Shown here in pieces: positions 56,444 to 64,000 of a DNA stretch of 64,000 nucleotides. Location of the stretch: NCBI RefSeq assembly GCF_023167545.1, contig NZ_AP014647.1:310001-374000 (forward strand). Direction: 5' to 3'. Source of the DNA: Streptococcus constellatus subsp. constellatus (GTDB lineage Bacteria > Bacillota > Bacilli > Lactobacillales > Streptococcaceae). A program made the translations under genes and the position numbers. Below the pieces are notes generated by a model. It saw nothing but the letters and a program-made list of their open reading frames with translations, made no database searches and had not been told where the DNA came from. How positions within the stretch are numbered: position 1 is the first letter of the stretch; each line of letters opens with the position of its first letter.

Positions 56444-57253
56444 ATGATGGTTACAACAGTGATTTTAGCGTCTAATTGGTATCAAGAATTGATTCAGAAA
56501 ATTCCAGACGAGCAGCTTTTTAGCTGGCGATCTGTGTTTGACGGACTGCCAAGAATTATCGAAAAATTACCGACAACTTTGCTATTGACTTTTGGAGGAG
56601 CTTTTTTTGGCTTGATTTTGGCTCTCATTTTTGCGATTGTCAAAATCAATCGTGTGAAGATTTTGTATCCTCTTCAAGCCTTTTTCGTTAGCTTTCTGCG
56701 CGGGACGCCTGTGCTTGTTCAGCTCATGTTAACGTATTATGGGATTCCTTTGCTTCTGAAAGCAATCAACTTGCGATTCGGTACGGGTCTAAATATAAAT
56801 GCTATTCCAGCTTATCTATTTGCAATTGTAGCTTTTGCCTTTAATGAAGCAGCTTATGCCAGCGAAACTATTCGAGCAGCGATTTTATCAGTGGATTATG
56901 GAGAGATCGAAGCGGCTCGTAGTTTGGGCATGACAAATAGGCAAGTTTATCGTCGTATCATTATCCCAAATGCAGCAGTCGTTGCTACACCGACACTAAT
57001 TAATTCTCTGATTGGTCTGACCAAAGGTACTTCTCTGGCTTTCAGTGCTGGAGTTGTGGAAATTTTTGCTCAAGCGCAGATTTTGGGCGGTGCAGATTAC
57101 CGCTACTTCGAGCGCTTTATCTCGGTAGCTTTTGTCTATTGGGGCGTGAATATTGTGATTGAACTATTTGGGCGGTTTATCGAAAAGAAAATGGTTATTG
57201 AAGTGCCTGATAATCTCAATCCACAAATACGAACGAAAGGAGATGTTCGTTAA
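56444..57253 (+). CDS. Amino-acid ABC transporter permease
   Basis: The 269-residue product is a HisM/GlnP-type permease: a first membrane segment LPTTLLLTFGGAFFGLILALIFAIVK, the SFLRGTPVLVQLMLTYYGIP block, and the EAA loop ETIRAAILSVDYGEIEAARSLGMTNRQVYRRIIIP. It overlaps the ATPase gene by one base (TAATG junction). No substrate-binding protein is encoded next to it, so it probably uses one encoded elsewhere. Cystine or polar amino acids are likely substrates. Confidence 0.94.
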   Translation: MMVTTVILASNWYQELIQKIPDEQLFSWRSVFDGLPRIIEKLPTTLLLTFGGAFFGLILALIFAIVKINRVKILYPLQAFFVSFLRGTPVLVQLMLTYYGIPLLLKAINLRFGTGLNINAIPAYLFAIVAFAFNEAAYASETIRAAILSVDYGEIEAARSLGMTNRQVYRRIIIPNAAVVATPTLINSLIGLTKGTSLAFSAGVVEIFAQAQILGGADYRYFERFISVAFVYWGVNIVIELFGRFIEKKMVIEVPDNLNPQIRTKGDVR

Positions 57254-57996
57254 TGATTCGTATTTCAAATCTCAGCAAATCCTTTTCTGGACAAATGGTT
57301 TTAAATAATCTTAGCTTAGAGATTCAAAAAGGTGAAGTAGTTGCTTTGATTGGCTCATCTGGTGCAGGGAAATCTACTTTCTTACGCAGTTTGAATTATT
57401 TAGAGCAACCAGATAGCGGAACGATTACAATTGATGATTTTACAGTTGATTTTTCCAAGATTAGCAAAGAAGAAATTCTAACTTTGCGGCGAAAGTTGGC
57501 GATGGTATTTCAACAGTTTAACCTTTTTAATCGTCGGACAGCTTTGGATAATGTCAAAGAAGGTTTGTTGGTTGTAAAAAAATTCTCAGACCGAGAAGCA
57601 ACGAATCTTGCCAAAGAAGAACTGGCAAAAGTTAGTCTGTCGGATCGTGAAAATCACTATCCACATCATCTGTCAGGTGGACAAAAACAACGGGTCGCTT
57701 TGGCACGAGCTTTAGCGATGAAACCAGATGTGTTACTATTGGATGAGCCAACATCTGCCCTGGATCCTGAACTAGTAGGAGAAGTTGAAAAATCTATTGC
57801 AGATGCAGCCAAGGCTGGTCAGACCATGATTCTAGTTAGTCATGATATGTCCTTTGTCTCTCAAGTGGCAGACAAGGTACTCTTTTTGGATAAAGGACAC
57901 ATCATTGAAATGGGAACTCCCGAAGAAATAATGAACCATCCTAAAGAAGAACGCACAAAAGAATTTTTTGCCAGTTACAAACGGACATATATTTGA
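57253..57996 (+). CDS. Amino-acid ABC transporter ATP-binding protein
   Basis: The 247-residue ATPase of the GlnQ type has Walker A GSSGAGKST, Q-loop MVFQQFNLFNRR, signature LSGGQKQR, Walker [19 protein letters not shown] and the switch VSHDMSF. It forms an importer with the permease immediately upstream. Confidence 0.95.
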   Translation: MIRISNLSKSFSGQMVLNNLSLEIQKGEVVALIGSSGAGKSTFLRSLNYLEQPDSGTITIDDFTVDFSKISKEEILTLRRKLAMVFQQFNLFNRRTALDNVKEGLLVVKKFSDREATNLAKEELAKVSLSDRENHYPHHLSGGQKQRVALARALAMKPDVLLLDEPTSALDPELVGEVEKSIADAAKAGQTMILVSHDMSFVSQVADKVLFLDKGHIIEMGTPEEIMNHPKEERTKEFFASYKRTYI

Positions 57997-58008
57997 TATA
58001 ATAAAAAA

Positions 58009-58040
58009 GAAGCCCAGTTCTTGCTAGCTGGGTTTATTTC
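58009..58040 (+). terminator. Terminator-like hairpin after the ABC pair
   Basis: AAGCCCAG and CTGGGTTT pair across TTCTTGCTAG with one G-T pair, followed by ATTTC. The T-run is weak, so read-through into the DUF4059 gene is possible. Confidence 0.55.
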
Positions 58041-58085
58041 AAGCATTTTATGTTAAGTAAAAGTTAATTTGATGGGGAGAATGAC

Positions 58086-58310
58086 ATGTTATTTCGAGTT
58101 TTTATACTTTATTTAGAGAGTTTACTGATTACAGCGCTACTGGTAGGGAGTTTTTTAGGATTATGGATTGGTCTTCGCGCTGTCCGGCGTGTTGATAAAA
58201 CGGTCAGAGATCGACGAGCTCATCTGTATGACATGTTGCTAATCGCAGTGATGACAATTCCGATTTTATCTTTTGCTATGATGGGGATTTTACTTGTCTT
58301 AAAAGCATAA
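58086..58310 (+). CDS. DUF4059-type two-pass membrane protein
   Basis: The 74-residue product has two hydrophobic segments (LESLLITALLVGSFLGLWIGL and MLLIAVMTIPILSFAMMGILLVL) separated by a basic loop (RAVRRVDKTVRDRRAH). It resembles streptococcal proteins grouped as DUF4059, which lie regularly between an amino-acid ABC transporter and trxB, as here. Function unknown. GATGGGGAGA precedes the ATG. Confidence 0.82.
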   Translation: MLFRVFILYLESLLITALLVGSFLGLWIGLRAVRRVDKTVRDRRAHLYDMLLIAVMTIPILSFAMMGILLVLKA

Positions 58311-58372
58311 TTCTTGAAAAAAAGCTCTACTAACGTTAGAATAACAGTGATTACAATAAAGGAAGTGACGAT

Positions 58373-59284
58373 ATGTACGATACAATTATTATTGGATCAG
58401 GACCAGCGGGAATGACAGCAGCTTTATATGCTGCTAGAAGTAACCTCAAAGTTGCTCTTTTGGAGAGAGGCATTCCAGGCGGGCAAATGAATAATACCTC
58501 AGATATTGAAAATTATCCTGGATATGCTAATATTAGTGGTCCAAAACTAGCAGAAAAAATGTTTGAACCGCTCGAAAAATTGGGAGTAGAGCATTTGTTT
58601 GGCTATGTTAAAAAGATTGAAGATCATGGAAATGTGAAAAAAGTATTCACAGAAGATGAAGTTTTTGAAACAAAGACTGTTATCATTGCTTCGGGAGCTT
58701 TCCACCGCCATCTTGGCGTATTAGGAGAAGAAGAGCTCAACAGTCGTGGTGTTTCCTACTGTGCAGTTTGTGATGGTGCCTTTTTCCGTGATGAAGATTT
58801 GTTGGTAGTCGGTGGAGGCGACTCTGCAGTGGAAGAAGCTGTATTTTTGACTCGTTTTGCAAAAACGGTGACGATTATTCATCGGCGCGATGAACTCCGT
58901 GCACAAAAAGTGCTTCAAGATCGTGCATTTGCCAATGAAAAAATCCGCTTTATTTGGGGTTCAGTTGTGAAGGAAATCAAAGGAGACAAGCGTGTTAGCA
59001 GCGTTATAGTAGAAAATGTCAAAACAGGTGAAATATCTGAACATGAATTTGGCGGTGTCTTCATCTATGTTGGATTAGAGCCAGTCAGTGAGTTTGTCAA
59101 AGATTTAGGCATTACCAATGAAGCTGGCTGGATTGTGACTGACAATCATATGAAAACGGCTATTTCTGGCATCTATGCCATTGGTGATGTTCGAGAAAAG
59201 AACCTTCGTCAAGTAACGACAGCTGTTGGTGACGGAGCAATCGCAGGACAAGAAGTTTATAAATATATTACAGAGAATTTTTAA
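58373..59284 (+). CDS. trxB: Thioredoxin reductase
   Basis: FAD enzyme that reduces thioredoxin with NADPH. The 303-residue product has the FAD motif IIGSGPAGMTAALYAAR, the redox pair CAVC (Cys130 and Cys133), the NADPH motif VVGGGDSAVEEAVFL, and the C-terminal FAD contact AIGDVREKNLRQVTTAVGDGAIAG. Length is standard for the low-molecular-weight type. A terminator follows. Confidence 0.97.
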   Translation: MYDTIIIGSGPAGMTAALYAARSNLKVALLERGIPGGQMNNTSDIENYPGYANISGPKLAEKMFEPLEKLGVEHLFGYVKKIEDHGNVKKVFTEDEVFETKTVIIASGAFHRHLGVLGEEELNSRGVSYCAVCDGAFFRDEDLLVVGGGDSAVEEAVFLTRFAKTVTIIHRRDELRAQKVLQDRAFANEKIRFIWGSVVKEIKGDKRVSSVIVENVKTGEISEHEFGGVFIYVGLEPVSEFVKDLGITNEAGWIVTDNHMKTAISGIYAIGDVREKNLRQVTTAVGDGAIAGQEVYKYITENF

Positions 59285-59310
59285 GACTGGGTTCATATCC
59301 AGTCTTTTCT
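59283..59310 (+). terminator. Terminator after trxB
   Basis: AAGACTGG, loop GTTCATAT, CCAGTCTT, then TTCT. Confidence 0.8.
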
Positions 59311-59456
59311 GATTAGCAAAAACACATCAATGCACTGATGGAGTGATAATAAGAGTGCTTCTTTGGACTTGTTCAATTCTCCTGCCTTCATAAATGACTA
59401 GTGAAATTGTCAGAATTGTGGTACAATAGAAAAGTTCACGTAAAAAGGAGACTTGT

Positions 59457-60833
59457 ATGAGTGATAAACATTCTGAAAAAAATCAAAACAAGATGGAACG
59501 TGGTTTGCAAAATCGCCATGTGCAAATTATAGCTATCGCTGGGACTATTGGGACGGGTCTCTTTTTGGGAGCTGGACGTTCGATTAGTCTGACAGGACCG
59601 TCTGTTATCCTCATTTATATGTTGACAGGTGTCTTTATGTATTTGATGATGAGGGCGATTGGAGAAATGCTGTACTATGATCCAGACCAGCATACATTTA
59701 TCAATTTCATCACAAAATATCTTGGTAATGGTTGGGGTTATTTTTCTGGCTGGTCGTATTGGATCTCCCTCATTTTTATTGGTATGGCAGAAATCACGGC
59801 AGTTGCGCAATATGTCCAATTTTGGTTCCCAACTTGGCCTGCTTGGTTGATTCAAATTGTCTTCCTTGCTATTTTGAGCATGGTCAATCTGATTGCGGTA
59901 CGAGTCTTTGGCGAGGTTGAATTTTGGTTTGCCATGGTTAAGATTGTAGCGATTATTGCTTTGATTGTGACAGCTATTTTTATGGTGTTGACAGGCTTTA
60001 AAACCCCAAATGGTGTAGCCAGTTTAAGTAATATCAGTCAAAATTTCCAACTTTTCCCCAATGGCTTTATGAGTTTTGTCATGGGCTTTCAAATGGTTTT
60101 CTTTGCTTATCAGGCGATTGAATTTATTGGAATTACGACTTCAGAAACAGCCAATCCTCGTCAAGTATTGCCTAAAGCAATAAAGGAAATTCCTTTACGA
60201 ATTGTCTTGTTCTATGGTGGCTCACTTTTGGCAATTATGGCGATCATCCCGTGGAGAGATTTAGCAACAACAGACTCTCCTTTTGTTATCGTATTTAAGT
60301 TAGCAGGGCTTAAATGGGCGGCAGCTTTAATTAATTTTGTGGTACTGACCTCAGCCGCTTCGGCCTTGAACTCTACTTTGTATTCAACAGGACGTCATTT
60401 GTATCAAATTGCTCATGACTCGCCAAACCGCTTTCTGAATGGAATTGGTGCTGGCAAATTATCCAGACAGAACGTTCCGAAAAATGCTATTTTGACATCG
60501 GCGGTAGTGATTGCATTGGCTGCTTTTATTAAGGTTTTACCGGGAGTGTCCGATTCCTTTGTTTTGATTACAGCCTCTTCATCAGGTGTTTACATTGCTA
60601 TCTACGCCCTCACTATGATTGCTCACTTGAAATACAGAAAATCAAAAGAATTTATGGCAGATGGTTATCTAATGCCAGCTTACAAATTTCTCAACCCACT
60701 CACCTTACTCTTCTTTGCTTTTGTATTTGTCACGCTCTTTTTACAAAAGTCAACTGTTGTGGGTGCTATCGGATCAGCCATCTGGATAGTTGGATTTGGA
60801 ATGTACAGCCAATGGAAGTTTAAATCAAAATAA
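59457..60833 (+). CDS. APC-family amino-acid permease
   Basis: The 458-residue product has about 12 membrane segments and the amino-acid transporter (AAT) signature near the N-terminus: GLQNRHVQIIAIAGTIGTGLFLGAG, then LIYMLTGVFMYLMMRAIGEM and IGITTSETANPRQVLPKAIKEIP. It is a proton symporter of the AroP/CycA/LysP type. The exact amino acid cannot be told. AAAAGGAGAC precedes the ATG. Monocistronic. Confidence 0.93.
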   Translation: MSDKHSEKNQNKMERGLQNRHVQIIAIAGTIGTGLFLGAGRSISLTGPSVILIYMLTGVFMYLMMRAIGEMLYYDPDQHTFINFITKYLGNGWGYFSGWSYWISLIFIGMAEITAVAQYVQFWFPTWPAWLIQIVFLAILSMVNLIAVRVFGEVEFWFAMVKIVAIIALIVTAIFMVLTGFKTPNGVASLSNISQNFQLFPNGFMSFVMGFQMVFFAYQAIEFIGITTSETANPRQVLPKAIKEIPLRIVLFYGGSLLAIMAIIPWRDLATTDSPFVIVFKLAGLKWAAALINFVVLTSAASALNSTLYSTGRHLYQIAHDSPNRFLNGIGAGKLSRQNVPKNAILTSAVVIALAAFIKVLPGVSDSFVLITASSSGVYIAIYALTMIAHLKYRKSKEFMADGYLMPAYKFLNPLTLLFFAFVFVTLFLQKSTVVGAIGSAIWIVGFGMYSQWKFKSK

Positions 60834-60842
60834 ATATGTCAT

Positions 60843-60900
60843 AAAGCTAAGAAAAATGATACGATGTTTTCAAGTTGTTTCAAGACTTTCTTAGCTTTTT
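60843..60900 (+). terminator. Terminator after the amino-acid permease gene
   Basis: AAAGCTAAGAAA (60843-60854) and TTTCTTAGCTTT (60887-60898) form a perfect 12-bp stem with a long loop, followed by TT. Confidence 0.7.
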
Positions 60901-61103
60901 ATATTGGTAATGAGATTGTCAACAGGGAGAAGTTTCTGATGAAAAAAGTAATGGATAAACATTCTAATATATAATCAAACGCAATCTTATAATCACTAAA
61001 AGTTAAAAATAATTGTTTTTGCCATTCAAAGATTGACAAGATTTCCGCTTGCTCTTTTTATTTGTGGTATAATAAGTGAAAATATATCTTACAAGGAGTC
61101 ATT

Positions 61104-62564
61104 ATGTACCCAGATGATAGTTTAACTTTGCATACAGATTTGTACCAAGTCAACATGATGCAAGTTTATTTTAGAAAAAATATTCACAATAAACGAGCAG
61201 TTTTTGAAGTATACTTCCGCAAAGAGCCTTTTCACAGTGGTTATTCTGTTTTTGCAGGCTTGGAACGGATGATCCATTATTTAAATCATTTGACATTTTC
61301 AGAAAGTGATATTGCCTATCTTCGTTCTCTTGGCTATGATGAAGAATTTCTAGCTTATCTAGCCAATTTAAAATTGGAATTAACAGTACGCTCTGCACAA
61401 GAGGGCGACTTGGTCTTTGCCAATGAGCCAATTGTTCAAGTAGAAGGCCCACTTGCCCAATGCCAACTGGTGGAGACAGCGTTATTAAATATTGTCAACT
61501 ATCAAACTTTGGTAGCGACAAAAGCAGCCCGGATTCGCTCAGTCATTGAAGATGAGCCTTTAATGGAGTTTGGTACCCGCCGAGCACAAGAAATGGATGC
61601 AGCTATTTGGGGGACTCGTGCGGCAGTTATTGGTGGAGCAAATGGAACCAGTAATGTGCGTGCTGGAAAACTTTTTGATATTCCAGTCTTGGGAACGCAT
61701 GCTCATGCGCTCGTTCAAGTCTATGGTAATGATTATGAAGCTTTCAAAGCATATGCTGAAACGCACCATGACTGTGTTTTCTTAGTGGATACCTATGATA
61801 CGTTTCGTCTGGGGGTGCCAGCAGCTATTCGTGTGGCACGTGAAATGGGAGACAAAATCAATTTCCTCGGTGTACGGATTGACTCAGGTGACTTGGCTTA
61901 TATTTCTAAAAAAGTCCGGCAGCAACTGGATGAAGCTGGATTCCCAAATGCGAAAATCTATGCATCAAACGACTTGGATGAAAATACAATCCTCAACTTG
62001 AAAATGCAGAAAGCCAAAATTGACGTTTGGGGCGTAGGAACGAAGCTCATCACTGCTTACGACCAGCCAGCACTGGGAGCAGTTTACAAGATTGTGGCTA
62101 TTGAAGATGAAAATGGCAATTTGCGCAATACGATCAAGCTCTCTAATAATGTGGAAAAAGTATCAACACCAGGTAAAAAACAAGTTTGGCGCATTACTAG
62201 CCGTGCAAAAGGGAAATCAGAAGGAGATTACATCACTTATGACGGTGTAGATGTCAATGCGATAACAGCATTAGAAATGTTCCATCCGACTTACACCTAC
62301 ATTAATAAAACTGTGACAAATTTTGATGCAGTACCTCTGTTGGTAGACATTTTTAAACAAGGTCAACTTGTGTACCAATTGCCAAGCTTAACAGAAATCC
62401 AAACATATGCTCGCAAAGAGTTTGATAAGCTGTGGGATGAATACAAACGGGTTCTCAATCCACAAGATTATCCTGTGGATTTGGCACGTGATGTATGGCA
62501 AGATAAGGTGGATTTGATTGATCAAATGCGCAAAAAAGCAAGCCAAATGGGAGAAACAAAATGA
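61104..62564 (+). CDS. pncB: Nicotinate phosphoribosyltransferase
   Basis: Converts nicotinate and PRPP to nicotinate mononucleotide in NAD salvage. The 486-residue product has the family strings [79 protein letters not shown] and [17 protein letters not shown]. Its end overlaps nadE by four bases (ATGA), so the last two steps of salvage are made together. Confidence 0.97.
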   Translation: MYPDDSLTLHTDLYQVNMMQVYFRKNIHNKRAVFEVYFRKEPFHSGYSVFAGLERMIHYLNHLTFSESDIAYLRSLGYDEEFLAYLANLKLELTVRSAQEGDLVFANEPIVQVEGPLAQCQLVETALLNIVNYQTLVATKAARIRSVIEDEPLMEFGTRRAQEMDAAIWGTRAAVIGGANGTSNVRAGKLFDIPVLGTHAHALVQVYGNDYEAFKAYAETHHDCVFLVDTYDTFRLGVPAAIRVAREMGDKINFLGVRIDSGDLAYISKKVRQQLDEAGFPNAKIYASNDLDENTILNLKMQKAKIDVWGVGTKLITAYDQPALGAVYKIVAIEDENGNLRNTIKLSNNVEKVSTPGKKQVWRITSRAKGKSEGDYITYDGVDVNAITALEMFHPTYTYINKTVTNFDAVPLLVDIFKQGQLVYQLPSLTEIQTYARKEFDKLWDEYKRVLNPQDYPVDLARDVWQDKVDLIDQMRKKASQMGETK

Positions 62565-63385
62565 CCTTACAGGAAACGATTATCCAGCAATTAGGTGTGA
62601 AACCTGTCATTGATCCACAAGAAGAAATCCGTAAGTCTATTGATTTTTTAAAGACTTATCTAAAAAAACATCCGTTTTTGAAAAGCTATGTTTTGGGAAT
62701 CTCAGGTGGACAAGATTCAACCTTAGCAGGACGTTTAGCACAATTGGCCATAGAAGAAATGCGAGCTGAGACTGGCGATAATAACTATCAATTTATCGCA
62801 GTGCGTTTACCATATGGAGTGCAGGCTGACGAAGCTGATGCCCAAAGAGCGCTCGCTTTTATCCAACCAGATGTCAGCCTTGTAGTAAATATCAAGGAAT
62901 CCGCAGATGCGATGACAGCTACTGTGGGAGCAACTGGTGCTAAGGTTTCAGACTTCAATAAAGGCAATATCAAAGCGAGGAGCCGTATGATTGCGCAGTA
63001 TGCTTTAGCTGGTTCCTATAATGGGGCGGTTATTGGAACGGATCATGCTGCAGAAAATGTGACAGCTTTCTTTACGAAATTTGGTGATGGTGGTGCAGAC
63101 ATTCTACCACTTTATCGTCTCAATAAACGTCAAGGGAAACAGCTATTGGCTGCCTTGGGTGCGGACCCCATTCTCTATGAGAAAGTGCCGACAGCAGACC
63201 TAGAAGAAGAAAAACCAGGGATTGCAGACGAGGTTGCTCTCGGTGTTACTTACAATGAAATTGATGATTATCTGGAAGGCAAAACTGTATCAGAAGAAGC
63301 ACAGGCGACTATTGAATCTTGGTGGAAAAAAGGTGAGCACAAACGTCATTTGCCAATTACCATCTTCGATAATTTTTGGAAATAA
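62561..63385 (+). CDS. nadE: Ammonia-dependent NAD synthetase
   Basis: Amidates nicotinic acid adenine dinucleotide to NAD. The 274-residue product has the ATP pyrophosphatase P-loop [48 protein letters not shown] and [28 protein letters not shown], the standard NH3-dependent form without a glutaminase domain. Coupled to pncB. Confidence 0.97.
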   Translation: MTLQETIIQQLGVKPVIDPQEEIRKSIDFLKTYLKKHPFLKSYVLGISGGQDSTLAGRLAQLAIEEMRAETGDNNYQFIAVRLPYGVQADEADAQRALAFIQPDVSLVVNIKESADAMTATVGATGAKVSDFNKGNIKARSRMIAQYALAGSYNGAVIGTDHAAENVTAFFTKFGDGGADILPLYRLNKRQGKQLLAALGADPILYEKVPTADLEEEKPGIADEVALGVTYNEIDDYLEGKTVSEEAQATIESWWKKGEHKRHLPITIFDNFWK

Positions 63386-63449
63386 GCAGAAGAATTGTTC
63401 TAACTTACGTTTTTTAAATCCGTAGGTTATTAAAATCAGATGTAGAACG

Positions 63450-63476
63450 AAAAAGTTAGGCACACCTAACTTTTTA
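63450..63476 (+). terminator. Terminator after nadE
   Basis: AAAAAGTTAGG, loop CACA, CCTAACTTTTT: a perfect 11-bp stem with T-run. Confidence 0.92.
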
Positions 63477-63532
63477 TTTGAAGAATTTTAAAAATAAGCT
63501 ATAATAGTGTGTAGAATTAGAAGGAGGTATCT

Positions 63533-64000
63533 ATGAATTCATTAGATCAACAATTTACAGATAAATTATATGCTAATTATGAAGCAAATGTAAAATATGC
63601 TGCAATTGAAAATGCAGTCAGTCACAATGGCTTATTAACTTCACTGGAAAAACGCAATAGCGCTGCTGAAAACAATCCTGTATTTTCAATTGATTTGACC
63701 AAAGATAAGGTCAGCAATCAAAAAGCTTCTGGTCGCTGCTGGATGTTTGCAGCACTCAATACATTTCGCCACAAAATGATTGCGGGCTTTCAATTAGAAG
63801 AATTTGAATTGTCACAAGCCCATACATTCTTCTGGGATAAATATGAAAAATCGAACTGGTTCTTGGAGCAAGTATTAGCAACTGCAGACCAAGAATTAAC
63901 CAGTCGCAAGGTCAAATTCTTACTTGATACACCTCAACAAGACGGTGGTCAATGGGATATGGTTGTGGCACTTTTTGAAAAATATGGTGTGGTGCCAAAA
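63533..64000 (+). CDS. pepC: Aminopeptidase C, N-terminal part (runs off window)
   Basis: PepC is a cytosolic cysteine aminopeptidase of the bleomycin-hydrolase family. The first 156 residues are present: SLDQQFTDKLYANYEAN, then the active-site Cys in KASGRCWMFAALNTFRHK, FELSQAHTFFWDKYEKSNWFL and TPQQDGGQWDM. The catalytic His and Asn lie beyond the window. AGAAGGAGG precedes the ATG; a -10 TATAAT is at about 63500. Confidence 0.96.
   Translation, partial: MNSLDQQFTDKLYANYEANVKYAAIENAVSHNGLLTSLEKRNSAAENNPVFSIDLTKDKVSNQKASGRCWMFAALNTFRHKMIAGFQLEEFELSQAHTFFWDKYEKSNWFLEQVLATADQELTSRKVKFLLDTPQQDGGQWDMVVALFEKYGVVPK

Overview
The window is a chromosomal segment of a low-GC Firmicute, almost certainly a Streptococcus. 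Supporting markers are the run rsmH-ftsL-pbp2X-mraY, the rgpG glycosyl-carrier gene next to mecA, the sufCDSU operon next to a PBP3-type dacA, the rimP-nusA-rnpM-ylxQ-infB-rbfA operon, fakA after a Gls24/Asp23 gene and rpmB, and pncB-nadE-pepC. The species cannot be fixed from the sequence. The rgpG gene argues for a rhamnose-polysaccharide-bearing group (anginosus, sanguinis or mutans-like) rather than pneumococcus.

Layout. 1-322: end of an IS1182-type element running off the left edge. 602-1294: VIT-family metal transporter. 1426-7117: transcription and translation factor operon. 7276-8907: Na/Pi symporter-like protein. 8945-10755: gene-poor stretch with one lipoprotein gene. 10756-13070: nagA under a NagR-type operator, then an aldo/keto reductase. 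13070-17353: decayed accessory patch with an IS30 copy, a DUF6261-like gene, an HNH-like zinc-finger protein lacking a normal start, a beheaded gene remnant and an EVE-domain gene with an internal stop. 17357-20905: T-box leader with glyQS and a DUF896 gene. 20908-22940: ktrAB on the minus strand. 23019-23490: small XRE regulator plus 55-residue membrane protein cassette with paired operators. 23551-28074: division and wall genes. 28258-29314: second, diverged IS30 copy. 29531-36924: peptide-binding lipoprotein, tRNA-Leu, fba, tRNA-Thr, a LytTR regulator with a LiaF-like membrane partner, rpmB, Gls24 protein, fakA. 37065-40646: decayed membrane gene followed by ABC ATPase, permease, histidine kinase and response regulator. 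40775-47573: SPFH protein, small protein, amino-acid ABC operon (minus), DUF2207 protein, uppP. 47697-53457: mecA, rgpG, sufCDSU. 53547-64000: dacA (minus), DEAD-box helicase, amino-acid ABC permease and ATPase, DUF4059 protein, trxB, amino-acid permease, pncB-nadE and the start of pepC.

How it fits together. Most genes are housekeeping: ribosome maturation, cell-wall precursor recycling and synthesis (uppP, mraY, pbp2X, dacA, rgpG), Fe-S cluster assembly, NAD synthesis, and uptake of K+, amino acids and peptides. The least ordinary parts are: (a) the suf locus, which stops after sufU and has no sufB, with a 25-bp perfect inverted repeat in its place before dacA; (b) a LytTR/LiaF-like pair whose promoter carries a perfect 9-bp direct repeat with 12-bp spacing; (c) the XRE/mini-membrane cassette with two near-identical palindromes bracketing its promoter; (d) the IS-associated decay patch at 13-17 kb. 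No CRISPR array, rRNA operon, prophage or replication origin was seen.
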